From Erodium maritimum (lineage: Eukaryota; Streptophyta; Magnoliopsida; Geraniales; Geraniaceae): 64,000 nt of DNA. Below, in pieces: positions 11,417-21,348 of the stretch (position 1 is its first letter; each line of letters opens with the position of its first letter). The notes under the pieces were generated by a model. That model was given only the letters and a program-made list of their open reading frames with translations. It had not been told where the DNA came from and made no database searches. The stretch is taken from positions 22,013,432 to 22,077,431 of the forward strand of contig OY997592.1 of NCBI GenBank assembly GCA_963921825.1, written 5' to 3'. Both the position numbers and the translations under genes were made by a program.

Positions 11417-14400
11417 TTAAAGCATCCAGCCAGGTATAAATCCGTTAAAATTTTGGTTGGGTCCTGAAACATTCATCTCATCAGACCCAGCTGGAGGATT
11501 GTATCTGCACCAATATGTATGTATGGGAAACATTTCAGTTAAAAAAACAAGTGAAAGAATACATATATATGTAAATGATCTTTATGTTGTAAAATGTAAA
11601 TAAAAATACAATATGAACAAAAAACTGTAAGAAGGATCAAGAAACTGTAACACCGAATTTTGGATTTAAGTATACTATAATATCAAATACAAAGTTCTGT
11701 AACACATCTGAACCTAATATTTAAACCCAAAATCAATTGTTACAGTTTTTTGATCCCTATGTTACATCGTTTTGTTCTTGATGTTCGTTTTTACATTTTA
11801 CAACATAATAATCCATTTACAACGGATTGTGTACCTATATATATATATATATATGATGAGTGTATAAGTAAGTAAGTACCCATTTTGGAAAGAGCTGGAA
11901 TTTCCCACCAGAGGCTGAAAAAATCCCTCCGATGACTGTGGTGGAAGACGATCATAGTGAACGTTATGCCCTCCACCTTCCCATGCTTGACGCACCGGAA
12001 TTTGTGAGTAGTTACTCTCTTCCAACTGACCACCAACACATATACATATTATTGGATAAAACATATCAGCATCGATCCCTATCTAGTTATATAACTAAAT
12101 GACCAAAAATTTACCTTCCTTATGAGAGCTTTGTTATCTTCTACAAGCATTTGTTCCTGCATCCATATGTCGCCATTAACAACTTCACCACACAATCAAG
12201 TAGAAATAAATTATGTACATACCCGATTGTGAAGATCAGCCAGCTGACCCAGCATGAATTGAGTCTGAGAATATAATGTGTTCAAAGAGTGTCATGATAA
12301 AGTAATATTACATGTTCTATCCTATATATTGACTATGTTTGTACTACACTCATTTTGTCAGGAACATGTATCCTGGTATCCACAACATAAAATTCAACTT
12401 GATCAACTTATATTAGACTCCTAACATATTAATTCAACTATTGCAAATATTACAATAGGTCACGACCATATAACCACATTAATTGAGCCTGAAATGATGC
12501 TCGAGGTCAAGTTAACTATGAGAACATGCTCAATTTTCATATGAAAACATTAAAGTGAAGGCTTACTTTGGAATAAACAAAAGATTAATAGTTTCTATTA
12601 AAGCCTTATCCAACCCAAAAACTCGAACTAATGGTAGATGTTTTAATATGTTTATCAAGTGTTCAATTTGTCCATACACTTTATATGCGCGACTTATATT
12701 TCAATACTTCCCCTCACGTGTAGGACTAGACATCTGCATGTGAGCCGGAGACCACAGGATGGAGGTGACAAATAGGCCATAGGTCGAGCCAGGCTCTGAT
12801 ACGATGTCAAAACCGAATCCAACCAAAAAGATCGAATTGATGGGTATAGATACTAATATGTATATGAAATAACTCAATTTCTCCACACACTTCCGATGTG
12901 GGACTCGTAGTTCAACAGTTTCCTCAAAAAAAAAAAAAGAGTAATGGTAATTTGTTTACTTTGTACCTTGGTCGACCTGATTTGCTTCAAAGATGACTCC
13001 AGTTGTTGCTCCAGCTGCTCCAACTCCTTCGTATTTAGTGGTGCCAAATCTTCACCAAGGAGGTTTCTACAACATATAAGTGGGTTTATTTTAAACATAA
13101 ACTAACAGACAAATTCGTTTCAAAAAAAACTAACAGACAAATATAAAACAAATTAATATAAAATAAATAAATAACTAACTAATTAAAATATTGAAATAGT
13201 ATAATTTACCTCTGAGATTTTTGAAGAAGCTCAACTCTTGCTTTGAGTTTGAGATATTCCTGGTAATTGGTCTGCATGTGAACAAAGTGACTGTTGATCC
13301 ATTTTATGGTTAATGCCATTAAAAGATTTGACTGCAAATCTCTGTATATTGATTTCAAGATCGAGTTTTTGAATATGAATGATATATATATATACATATA
13401 TACTAATTAATATTCACTTAGTGTTTTTATTTAACGGATTCATTTAGTGTTCATATATACATCTATATATACAGTCCAATTAGTATAGGATTTTAAAACA
13501 ATGCTAATTTAGGACTATCATTTGGAATGGGTTGAGGGTAAAAATATCTAAAATAAATAAAATTGAAAAAAAACATAATAATATAAATTTAACAAACTTT
13601 ATTTCAATTTTTTTTAACAAACTTGTAATATATTTATGCTTGTGAACTCAATGACTGTGCATGTAATTAAAATATGTATAGAACATATTTAAGGTAAAAA
13701 CCATTATTTGTAATATAAGCTATAACCCATCCGAATTGTTTAATTTTAAACTAAAAAACTCAAATAAAAAAAATATATGAATGATATATATTCAGAAGTA
13801 ATCGAAAATTTCAACATGTACCCAAGTGTTAGAAATGTTCAGAATTATAAATATTAATTATATTTACCATATAATGGAAAACTTCAATGAATCTAGTTGG
13901 ATTCACTAATTGAGAAGCTGAAACAAATATTTAGTTTGGAGCATAAAGATATATAATTGAGTTATTTATATCAACCTGAGTGTCATGAACTGACCGACTA
14001 GCTTCTAGTGCTCCATAACTGCATTTTTGGTACTTTTCGATGGTTTTTATCATGCTGCAAGAGAGAGTACAAAGCATCAACTAATGAAACTAATATATTC
14101 TATACACACATTAATATATTAACCATAATAATAATGGGGTTTTTTTTTCTTTCTTTCTTTCTGATATGTGTATCAAAAGAAGTGGATTATAAACTGATGA
14201 GCTTAAACACATGATTAATGTGTAGGTAATTAAGCTCATGTATAAGAAACATTAAGTATTAGTTAGAACTAAACCTATAAGATGCTCTCTCTCTCTCTCC
14301 ATCAGTCACTAGAAAAACATCAGTTCTCTGTACCGAATCATAACAGTAGTAATAAATAAATGTTAGTAAGAAGACGCATGGTTGAGATATAGTCGAGTTT

Positions 14401-14974
14401 AGAGGTACTTTAAAGTACTAAGAAGGTATATTATTACATGGAGGAAACAAAGTTGAAGCACCCCTCCTTCCTCCATTAGTCAATAGCATAACCCCTGACC
14501 ACAACCATTGACTCACTTCATATTCTACCCTTCCACACTCTAAAAAGTAAAACACCATCTATTTATACATATAATTTACTAAATAGTGAAGTGAAAAAAG
14601 AAAAGTAGATCATATATAGTTAAGTGAAGAACATGCATATAATTATTCTACAGATTAAAATTGAAGAGAGAGATTCTGAGACATAATCAAGAGAGGATAA
14701 AAAGAAAGGGTTTTGATGAAAAGTGTCAGATCTTGGAGAAAAAAGTGGGAATTAAAGATTGTAAAAGAAGTGAAAGAGTATATAATAACCTAGGGCTGCT
14801 GCAGAACTCATAGAGCTTGCCTCGGTTGGAGAAGATGATGAGAGCAACCTCAGCATCGCAGAGCACAGAGAGCTCGTAAGCTTTCTTGAGGAGGCCATTC
14901 CTTCTCTTGGCAAATGTGACTTGCCTGTTGATTTTGTTCTCTATTCTCTTGAGCTCAACCCTCCCTCTCCCCAT
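11417..14974 (-). CDS. SEP1/2/4-like: SEPALLATA-type (LOFSEP) MADS-box transcription factor, 8 exons, 247 aa
   Basis: Exons on the minus strand: 14974-14790, 14054-13976, 13271-13210, 13066-12967, 12264-12223, 12156-12115, 12025-11880 and 11504-11417. The lengths (185, 79, 62, 100, 42, 42, 146 and 88 bp) keep the frame, and every intron is GT-AG. The protein has the MADS DNA-binding domain (residues 1-60, starting [18 protein letters not shown]), an I region with [13 protein letters not shown], a K domain (about 89-170, including NLLGEDL and [17 protein letters not shown]) and a C-terminal SEP motif ending [12 protein letters not shown] proteins form tetramers with other MADS factors in flower and fruit development. 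The EGFFQPL block and terminal motif point to the SEP1/2/4 clade rather than SEP3. Residue 148 is G in MLGQL, where the family usually has D. The intron 1 donor (GTTATT) is weak. No stop or frameshift is seen, so the gene looks functional. Transcripts were not available. Confidence 0.95.
12594..12926 (-). mobile_element. TRIM-like mini LTR retroelement in SEP intron 4
   Basis: Two diverged direct repeats, 12594-12716 and 12805-12926 (123 and 122 bp), flank an 88-bp middle. On the minus strand the middle starts right after the right repeat with TCGTATCAGAGCCTGG, close to the initiator-Met tRNA primer site typical of plant LTR elements. The right repeat runs TG to CA on the plus strand and contains CCGATGTGGGACTC, a string common in such elements. 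There is no coding capacity. Size and layout fit a terminal-repeat retrotransposon in miniature. The repeats differ at many positions, so the insertion is old. No target duplication is visible; an oligo(A) run adjoins the right end. Confidence 0.6.
14285..14299 (-). promoter_or_regulatory. GA/CT repeat in SEP intron 1
   Basis: A 15-base CT run on the plus strand reads GAGAGA on the coding strand, within the first intron. GA-rich elements bound by BPC proteins occur in introns and promoters of several plant MADS-box genes, so a regulatory role is possible. That role is inference from position and motif only. Confidence 0.3.
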
Positions 14975-15180
14975 TTTCTCTCTCCTTTTCTTGGCTAAGG
15001 GATGAGCTAACTTTTCAAGGGGTCTATGTGTTTTAGGTTTCCAAATACAAATAGAATATCATTTCTCATCTCAATCACATGGAACAGTGCAATCACATAA
15101 TATGGAAACCCTGGTTTTTTATTTCCCTTGTCTTTTTACCTATTATTCCCTTTCTTTCTCTTTCTTTCTCTTTCTCCCAC
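14975..15180 (-). promoter_or_regulatory. proximal upstream region of the SEP-like gene
   Basis: About 200 bp separate the start codon from the microsatellite. It is pyrimidine-rich on the plus strand near the ATG, as a 5' UTR would be, and contains AT-rich patches at 15040-15065. I see no perfect CArG box or unambiguous TATA box. The transcription start cannot be placed from sequence alone. Confidence 0.4.

Positions 15181-15258
<78 letters not shown>
15181..15258. repeat. (TTA)n microsatellite upstream of the SEP-like gene
   Basis: Twenty-six uninterrupted TAT/TTA triplets lie about 0.2 kb upstream of the SEP-like start codon. Long uninterrupted trinucleotide runs are usually length-polymorphic. 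The frames through it (poly-Leu, poly-Ile, poly-Tyr) are not genes. Confidence 0.95.
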
Positions 15259-15269
15259 CTACTCACTAC

Positions 15270-15837
15270 TAGGGGTGGGCATTTGGTGGTTAACCACCCA
15301 ATGGAACCATTTACGAACCCAACCCGATATTATTGGTTTGACATATTTTGGAACCAGTCCCAACCCATAAATCAATTTTTTACAGTGAAACCAACTAGTT
15401 CACTAACCGGTTGGTTAATGGTTTTAATCAATCAACCACTTTACTACATGTAAGTACAAATTTAAATTCAAAAACCATACACGTATTTCTATAAAGCCAA
15501 AACATATTAATACATTCTTCAAAAGAAAAGAAAAATTACATATAAGTTATCGTGTTCTATGTTAGCAATCCATGTGACACAAAAGAGTGCTCATGGGTCA
15601 TTCATCTATATCAGATCAGTGGTTATTATGAAACCACATGTATATGATGAACAGTACCAGTTTGGTTGGTTAACCGATGGTTTGGCGTTTCAAGAACCGA
15701 CAACCAATCGTTAACTTTCCGGTTTGATCGTCAAGAACCCGCAACCAACCGTTAACTTTCCGGTTTCGGGTTTTCCGGTGCGGTTTGCGGTTGGTGGTGG
15801 TTGGTTTTAGCGGTTTCGGTTTTTTTGCCCGCCCCTA
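15270..15837. mobile_element. hAT-type MITE in the SEP upstream region
   Basis: Terminal inverted repeats TAGGGGTGGGC (left) and, reverse-complemented, TAGGGGCGGGC (right) bound a 568-bp non-coding element. The 8-bp flanks CTCACTAC (15262-15269) and CTCCCTAC (15838-15845) match at 7 of 8 positions. An 8-bp duplication and this terminus are typical of hAT elements. Subterminal parts are rich in AACCGGTT-like and CCAACC/GGTTGG motifs. It has no transposase, so it would have been moved in trans. Confidence 0.85.
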
Positions 15838-16205
15838 CTCCCTACTCTAAAATTCTTTTGCCTTCAGTTTTTTCTCTCTTTTTACAAAAACTCGAAGAGA
15901 TTTAAAATTTATAGCAATTTCAATTATTCAATAAAAAAATCAACTTTGAACTTTATTCGAATTAACCCAAGTTTATTATTTCATTTGGTTTATAATTTAT
16001 AAAATAGGACTTGGGTATTCATATTTTTAGGAGTAATTTCATCTTACTAACCTAAAACCTATGAGATTCTATTATTATTACTTTACCAGTTTCTTCTTCT
16101 TCTAGCTACTTTGAAGTGTCGATTGGTTCAATGTAGTACTTGGAGTAAAAAATTTCGTCAAAAAGACCAAAAAGTTTAACACTCCTTACTACCCGTTAAA
16201 ATTTT
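15838..16205. other. AT-rich intergenic stretch
   Basis: I see no gene, repeat or regulatory structure that I can support between the hAT MITE and the minisatellite. Confidence 0.5.
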
Positions 16206-16220
16206 AAATTCATGTCACTG

Positions 16221-16410
16221 AAAAAAGAAGAAGAAGATACCATTAAAAGAGCAGAAGAAAAAAATGTTATTGAAGAAGAAGATACCATTAAAAGAGCAGA
16301 AGAAAAAAATGTTAGTGAAGAAGAAGAAGATGCCATTAAAAAAGAAGAAAAAGAGAAAAATGTTATTAAAGAAGAAGAAGATGAATATGTAATTAAAGAA
16401 GAAGATGATA
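16221..16410 (+). repeat. 45-48-bp minisatellite, purine-rich
   Basis: Units built around GATACCATTAAAAGAGCAG recur at 16236, 16281 and, more diverged, 16329, with a partial fourth. The array is read through by a 69-codon frame (16212-16421) giving a Glu/Lys-rich, highly charged helix-like peptide. No start context, neighbour gene or homology supports a protein, so I call it a repeat. A small expressed coiled-coil peptide cannot be excluded. Confidence 0.6.
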
Positions 16411-16424
16411 TTAGAATTTGAACC

Positions 16425-17580
16425 TCTAAGAATGTTTTGAACATTTTGAAAAAAATTAGGGTCATATGCAACACACAGACTAATTTTTGTCTAAAAGGTA
16501 CTAACTAGAAATTTTGAAATTTCAAAATAACAAGAGAGAAAAGGAAAGTGTTAGGACAATAATAATAAAATCTAATAGTTTAGAATAATACCCTTATTTT
16601 CTATTTAAAAGAGTACATATGCTTATTTTAACATATCTAATTTCAAAATAGGTGATTACAAGGGCCATGGCTCTCACATTGTGAAACCGGTGAAAGATCA
16701 TTGATGTATAATAATGTATTGATTAAATAACATTCTGTTTGGAGTGTATGGTATTGACTAGTGTGGTACTGTTGCTGGGATTTTTTAGGGGAGGTTTCAA
16801 TGGATGGATGAGTTTCATTTCACCACAGCTTTCATTTCAACATCAAAACCAAATACTGACCCGGTGCATCGTATATATACACATCATATACATATACTCT
16901 ACTTATACCTCTCTATCTCGGTCACAATGACGCTCTGGTTTTCTCAACTGCCTATTGGATGCCTCCCTGAACCTTAAACTGGCACACTGTATCTCCACTA
17001 CGTGTCCGCTCCTCATTTGTGGATCCCTCTAATACCTCCTGGTTTCCTTATTTTATTATCTAAGTTGGGTGTATGGGTATTCAAGCGAGAATTTTGCTAT
17101 TAAAAAAGATGGACGAAGAAATTATTATAAGTGATGTAAACCACAGACACCTACGAGCATACACATCGGGTGCACCTTTCACATGTATTCGGAAACGTGA
17201 TTATGATAGACAAGGATCCGGATTTACGATCCGTACGTGTGGCGTGCGTGATCCGCGAACCCCGAACCACATCTATCCGACTTGTTAGTTGGGATGTGGA
17301 CCACAATCCCAGATTGTGGATCGCGGGTACGGGGTGCGCGGCAGTGCGCTCGGCCGATCAGACAGCGCCACGTGGCAATGTGAAGGAAAAAAATGAGTGT
17401 TGCTCAACAACAGTCGTTAGCAGCTACTTTTTATTTTAAATCAAAGTACATACAAATTTAATTCAAAAAATATTTTCCCCTACCTATGAATACCCCGCAC
17501 CCCATTCATCTAATCCACAAGACCTCTCTCAAAATTTTCTCTATATTTTCTCTCCAATTGTCATATTTTTTGTAATAAAA
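16425..17580. other. intergenic; right part probably the 5' region of the Harbinger element
   Basis: 16425-17060 shows no supported feature. From about 17080 the sequence becomes GC-rich and repetitive in character ('ggatgtggaccacaatccc', 'gcggcagtgcgctcgg') and then has TATGAATA followed by a C-rich initiator-like stretch at about 17485-17505, consistent with a promoter and leader upstream of the PIF/Harbinger-type reading frame. Candidate termini (GGGTAT near 17088 and ATACCC near 19178) are weak. Confidence 0.35.
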
Positions 17581-17589
17581 AATGTGTGA

Positions 17590-18890
17590 CGACGAGGCTT
17601 AAACGAGAGAGGAGTTCGAAGCCGAACGTCGTGAGGTCGAAACCGAACTTCGTGCTTGGGAACAAGGACTTCAGCGGAGGATCGACAGAATGCTACAAGA
17701 TCAATGCCACAAATCAACACATTGAGGCAAAGGATCGAAAGAGGGAAAGGTTCCCCGGCGGGATATTGACATAAGTCGTGCCAAAGGCCACAAACAACTG
17801 ATGAAGGATTATTTCGTCGACGAACCAACATATGGGCCCGAAATGTTTAGGCATTGATTTCATATGTCCCGGCCACTCTTTCAAAGGGTTATGGATGCGG
17901 TAGCGGCACATGACGATTACTTCGTTCAAAAGCCACATGGTGCATGTTGCTTGGGGTTATCAACTCACCAGAAATGCACCGCCGTTGTAAGAATGCTAGC
18001 GTATAGGTGCTCGGTCGATTCATTGGACGAAACACTACGTATGGGGGTAAGAACTATACTCAATGTACTAGAAGTTTTTGTAAGGCCGTTATTGAGGTTT
18101 TCATGGAGGTATACGAGCGGAAGCCAACAACGGATGACATACAACGATTACTAGAATCAGGGGTACAACCGAGGGTTCCCTGGTATGATTGGCAGTCTTG
18201 ACTGTATGCATTGGGAGTGGAATAATTGCACAGTCGCCTCGCAAGGAGCCCATGAAAGGGGTGGAAGCGGGGATCCAACTGTTATGCTGGAAGCGATGGC
18301 GTCCCTTGATTTGTGGATTTGGCATGCATTTTTTGGGATGTCTGGCTCGAACAACGACATCAACGTCCTCCACGCCAACCACTTATTCGATGACGCTTTC
18401 CATGGCCGTGACCTCGCCGTGGATTAAGAGATCAACGGTCATCGCAACAACCGCCCGTATTATTTAGTTGACGACATTTACCCTACACGGAGTCGATTCG
18501 CCATCCCCATACTCACAAGTAGATTTTTTTCCAAATGCCAAGAAGCTGCTCGGAAAGATATTTAACGGGCTTTTGGAGTCCTCCAAGCACGGTGGCACAT
18601 AATCTCAGGGCCCGCTCGTGTTTGGAAGAAGACGACTTTGGCTGACATGATGCATATTCATATCATTCTACACATATGATTGTGGAGGATGAACGCGACC
18701 GGTACGAAGCAGAGGATGACGAATTGTATTTCGAACCCCCTCCGGAAATACTGAATTGGACACCACCTCAACGGTGGCATCAAGGAGGGCGCCTGCCATA
18801 CCAGCAAGAGTTGCGTGCCTGAATCATCATCATGAATGATGAGACCCATCGACAACCCTAACATGAACTTATGGAGCACATATGGCGGTT
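17590..18890 (+). pseudogene. PIF/Harbinger transposase (HARBI1/ALP1-like), broken
   Basis: Plus-strand blocks in shifting frames give, in order, an N-terminal charged segment (about 17610-17715), the pre-catalytic region with LFQRVMDAVAAHDDYFVQKP (17864-18060), ERKPTTDDIQRLLESG (about 18115-18165), then MIGSLDCMHWEW (18185 on) and SGSNNDINVL. The last two contain the first two acidic residues of the DDE catalytic triad. The third falls in a block ending KDI-stop-RAFGVLQ near 18560: an in-frame TAA stands where the catalytic Glu is expected. At least two frameshifts and several stops show it is dead. Family assignment is strong. It could also have been a domesticated ALP1-like gene, but the decay argues for an ordinary transposon. 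Confidence 0.85.
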
Positions 18891-18959
18891 TGGATCGACT
18901 TTTCGTGGCTCAGACAATGACTTAGATCCGGACGAGTGAGATGATTCCTTAATAAATTT

Positions 18960-19532
18960 AAATTACCAAAAGCATTGTAGTTTGGTGTATTATTTGGGGA
19001 GTAATGAAATTTCAAGTTTATTAATTAGTTTTGCATTTTAGTTTATTTATTTATTAATATTATGTATTTTATTTCAATTTATTTAGTATTTAGTTAATTA
19101 AATATGAATTTAACAAATCCAATAAAAACATAATTAATTATCAAGTCAACATTTTTGCAAACCATAATCTCCATACCCATTTTTCTTGATGTGTAACACT
19201 CACAGTTTTAAAAGACAAATCACAATTTATTCCAATCAGCACATGAATATGCTCCTTTACCCTGCATTTGATGTACATGCTCTGATTATACTATGTCTAA
19301 TTACTAATTTGTGTCGCACGTGAGTTGTCATCTGAAGTCTTGTTTACTCAATATATATAAGATTAACCTAATCGAGTTTATACCGAATGTATCACAATTC
19401 ATATTCAAAACAAGTATGTATTGCATTATCACCAACTTTCATGGAACAAGAGGTCTACGGACTAACACGCGCTCTTGTGTCTTACTCTTAATTTCTAATG
19501 ACTTGGACCCCTCTCAAATACTACAAATTCTT
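18960..19532. other. AT-rich intergenic DNA left of the LINE
   Basis: There is no supported gene. A 117-codon frame at 19311-19664 crosses the boundary of the LINE insertion at 19544 and is therefore not a real gene. This stretch is probably the original locus into which the LINE inserted. Confidence 0.6.
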
Positions 19533-19543
19533 ACGAGACTCCC
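19533..19543. repeat. left target-site duplication of the LINE
   Basis: ACGAGACTCCC here is repeated exactly at 35440-35450, on the other side of the LINE. It is followed directly by nine T residues, the complement of the LINE poly(A) tail. Confidence 0.9.
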
Positions 19544-20640
19544 TTTTTTTTTATCAGTTGATGTTTTATTGATGGTCCAATTCTTTGAAATAAAGAAAAG
19601 GCCAAGAGTTTTAACTAACTCTCAAGTCACAATACAAGTACAAATACTAAAACCCCTCAAGTAGCTTGTGTTCCAAGTCATTGAAAACAAGCCAAAACTC
19701 TATCAAAACTAAACCAAAGTAGCTTGAGTCACAAGATACTGTAACCAAACCAATACCCTACACATTTGTCCCAAATTCCCCAACTGTAGTTTCGATACTA
19801 ACCCAACACAACCGGACTGAATGTCCAAAATCATACCCAGCTCCAAAGTGTCAAACCCCTTGTCAACTAACCTGTAGAATTCTGCAGCACAACCAAGTAA
19901 TGCAAGTCCTCCCAAGTAGTCTGCAACAAATACATGATAAACCCCACAATGCAGCTCTACAAAAATACACCCAGGGAAAATGGCAATCCTCCCCACTTAT
20001 ATCTGATTATGCACAACCAAATCAATGAAGGTACCCTGGCTGTCCTTCAGTGTGACCAGATAAAATCAAAGTCAGATTTGATGTACTCCCCAAAAGCAAA
20101 CCAGTTGTGTCTTCATAACAATACAAATATCATCTGCAGACAGAAGCAACAAAGACAATCTAACCAAACCAAGAAAAGTTCTGACCTATACAAATCTAAA
20201 CACTCAAAATTCAAACAACAAGGACAACCCCCTCTCAAAAGACAAAAATTATTGTAACCCCCACTCAAGAAGATGGTATAAAACCAAGTCAACAACTGAG
20301 AAGCTTATAATCTTACCAAACTCACCATCCACTCCCCTATAACCACCCCCAATACCACCCCAGACCCCAAACCCCAGAACCAAAATAAGAGATATAAAGT
20401 CACCAAAGAACACCAGAGGAGCAATAGAGGCAAAAAAACCCTACATCTCCAAAGTATGCTTCTCAAAATAAATCCAACCAGTGCAGACTTCCCCATTTGA
20501 AAAAAACACCTCACTCCCATAGCCTTACAACTTAATTCTTAGGCAATTCGTTGGAGCTCTGATCCAAGCTTGAAAAGTAAAAGGTTTATATTTGTTGAAC
20601 TTTGACCATTCCAGGTTAAAAGTATAGCTCTGAATTTTTT
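19544..20640 (-). other. LINE 3' untranslated region
   Basis: Between the oligo(T) and the zf-RVT-coding part lies about 1.1 kb with no conserved domain. The minus-strand frames at 19709-19996 and 20305-20520 are hydrophobic and unrecognised. The simplest reading is a long 3' UTR, possibly with decayed C-terminal ORF2 sequence. Confidence 0.5.
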
Positions 20641-21348
20641 GTAATACTGACAGATGTGAAACCAACACTTGGTTAAAGATCAGATCATTCCTAGCCAACT
20701 ATATGCTAGAGTGTGACAAAAATAGTTGTTCTCCATTGTTTTGCAGAAGGGGCAGGACTGATATCTGCCCAGGCATATATGAAACCCAAGAAATCCCCCA
20801 CCATGTCACTTGTAAAACCCCACCACTCAAGTACTGTAGTCCATGTCAACCAAGATCTGTGACAAGTGAGAAGGAGATGATTTAACTCCTCAAAGTCCAA
20901 CCCACAAAAAGCAGAAATTTTAGGATGATTTAACTCCTCAAAGTCAAAGTGAATTCATCTCCCATCCAAAAATAATTTAGTAGGAATTGCTTTATGGCAA
21001 GCCAACCAAACAAAAGCAAAAATTTTAGGAGGGAGGCTTGGGGACCAAAGCAGTCTTGCCCAGGGTTGACTCTGAGTATCAATGTCCTCCAAATGCCAGT
21101 ACATTCTTTTAACTTTAAACCCAGCTTCATGCCATTTCCACACTACCTTGTCTGCACCTGTTTCTTGTAGAGAAAAGAGATTGAGTTGATCAGATAGTAA
21201 ATTGAACTGGCCAAGTTCCCAGCCTCTTAACTGTCTTCTAAAATTCAAAAACCAATCCCCATTGTTCCAATACTGCACCACCTTCAATTTCTTGTGAATA
21301 GATAAATGAGAAACTCTCTGAAATCTCTCTTTCAAAGGCACTTCTATT
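20640..21348 (-). pseudogene. LINE ORF2, C-terminal connection and zf-RVT part
   Basis: Minus-strand frames give a segment with VVWKWHEAGFKVKRMYWHLE, then PPKIFAFVWLACHKAIPTK, then DFEELNHLLLTCHRSW. This is the order seen in the C-terminal zinc-binding (zf-RVT) region of plant L1 ORF2 proteins: a tryptophan-rich block, the 'P.K...F.W....A..T' block, then the HL...C block. It continues the RT fragment at 29809-31264 across the copia B insertion. A 22-bp direct duplication ('gatgatttaactcctcaaag' and two more bases; about 20876 and 20923) breaks the frame near the zinc motif. Confidence 0.8.

Noticed and set aside
15079..15453. Poly-Tyr/Leu/Ile frames of 60-124 codons
   Set aside because: These are translations of the TTA microsatellite and its flanks.
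17080..19190. Exact Harbinger element ends
   Set aside because: GGGTAT near 17088 and ATACCC near 19178 share only about eight bases, and no 3-bp target duplication is visible, so I do not draw element borders.
19311..19664. 117-codon plus-strand frame as a gene
   Set aside because: It crosses the target duplication and oligo(T) boundary of the LINE at 19533-19552.
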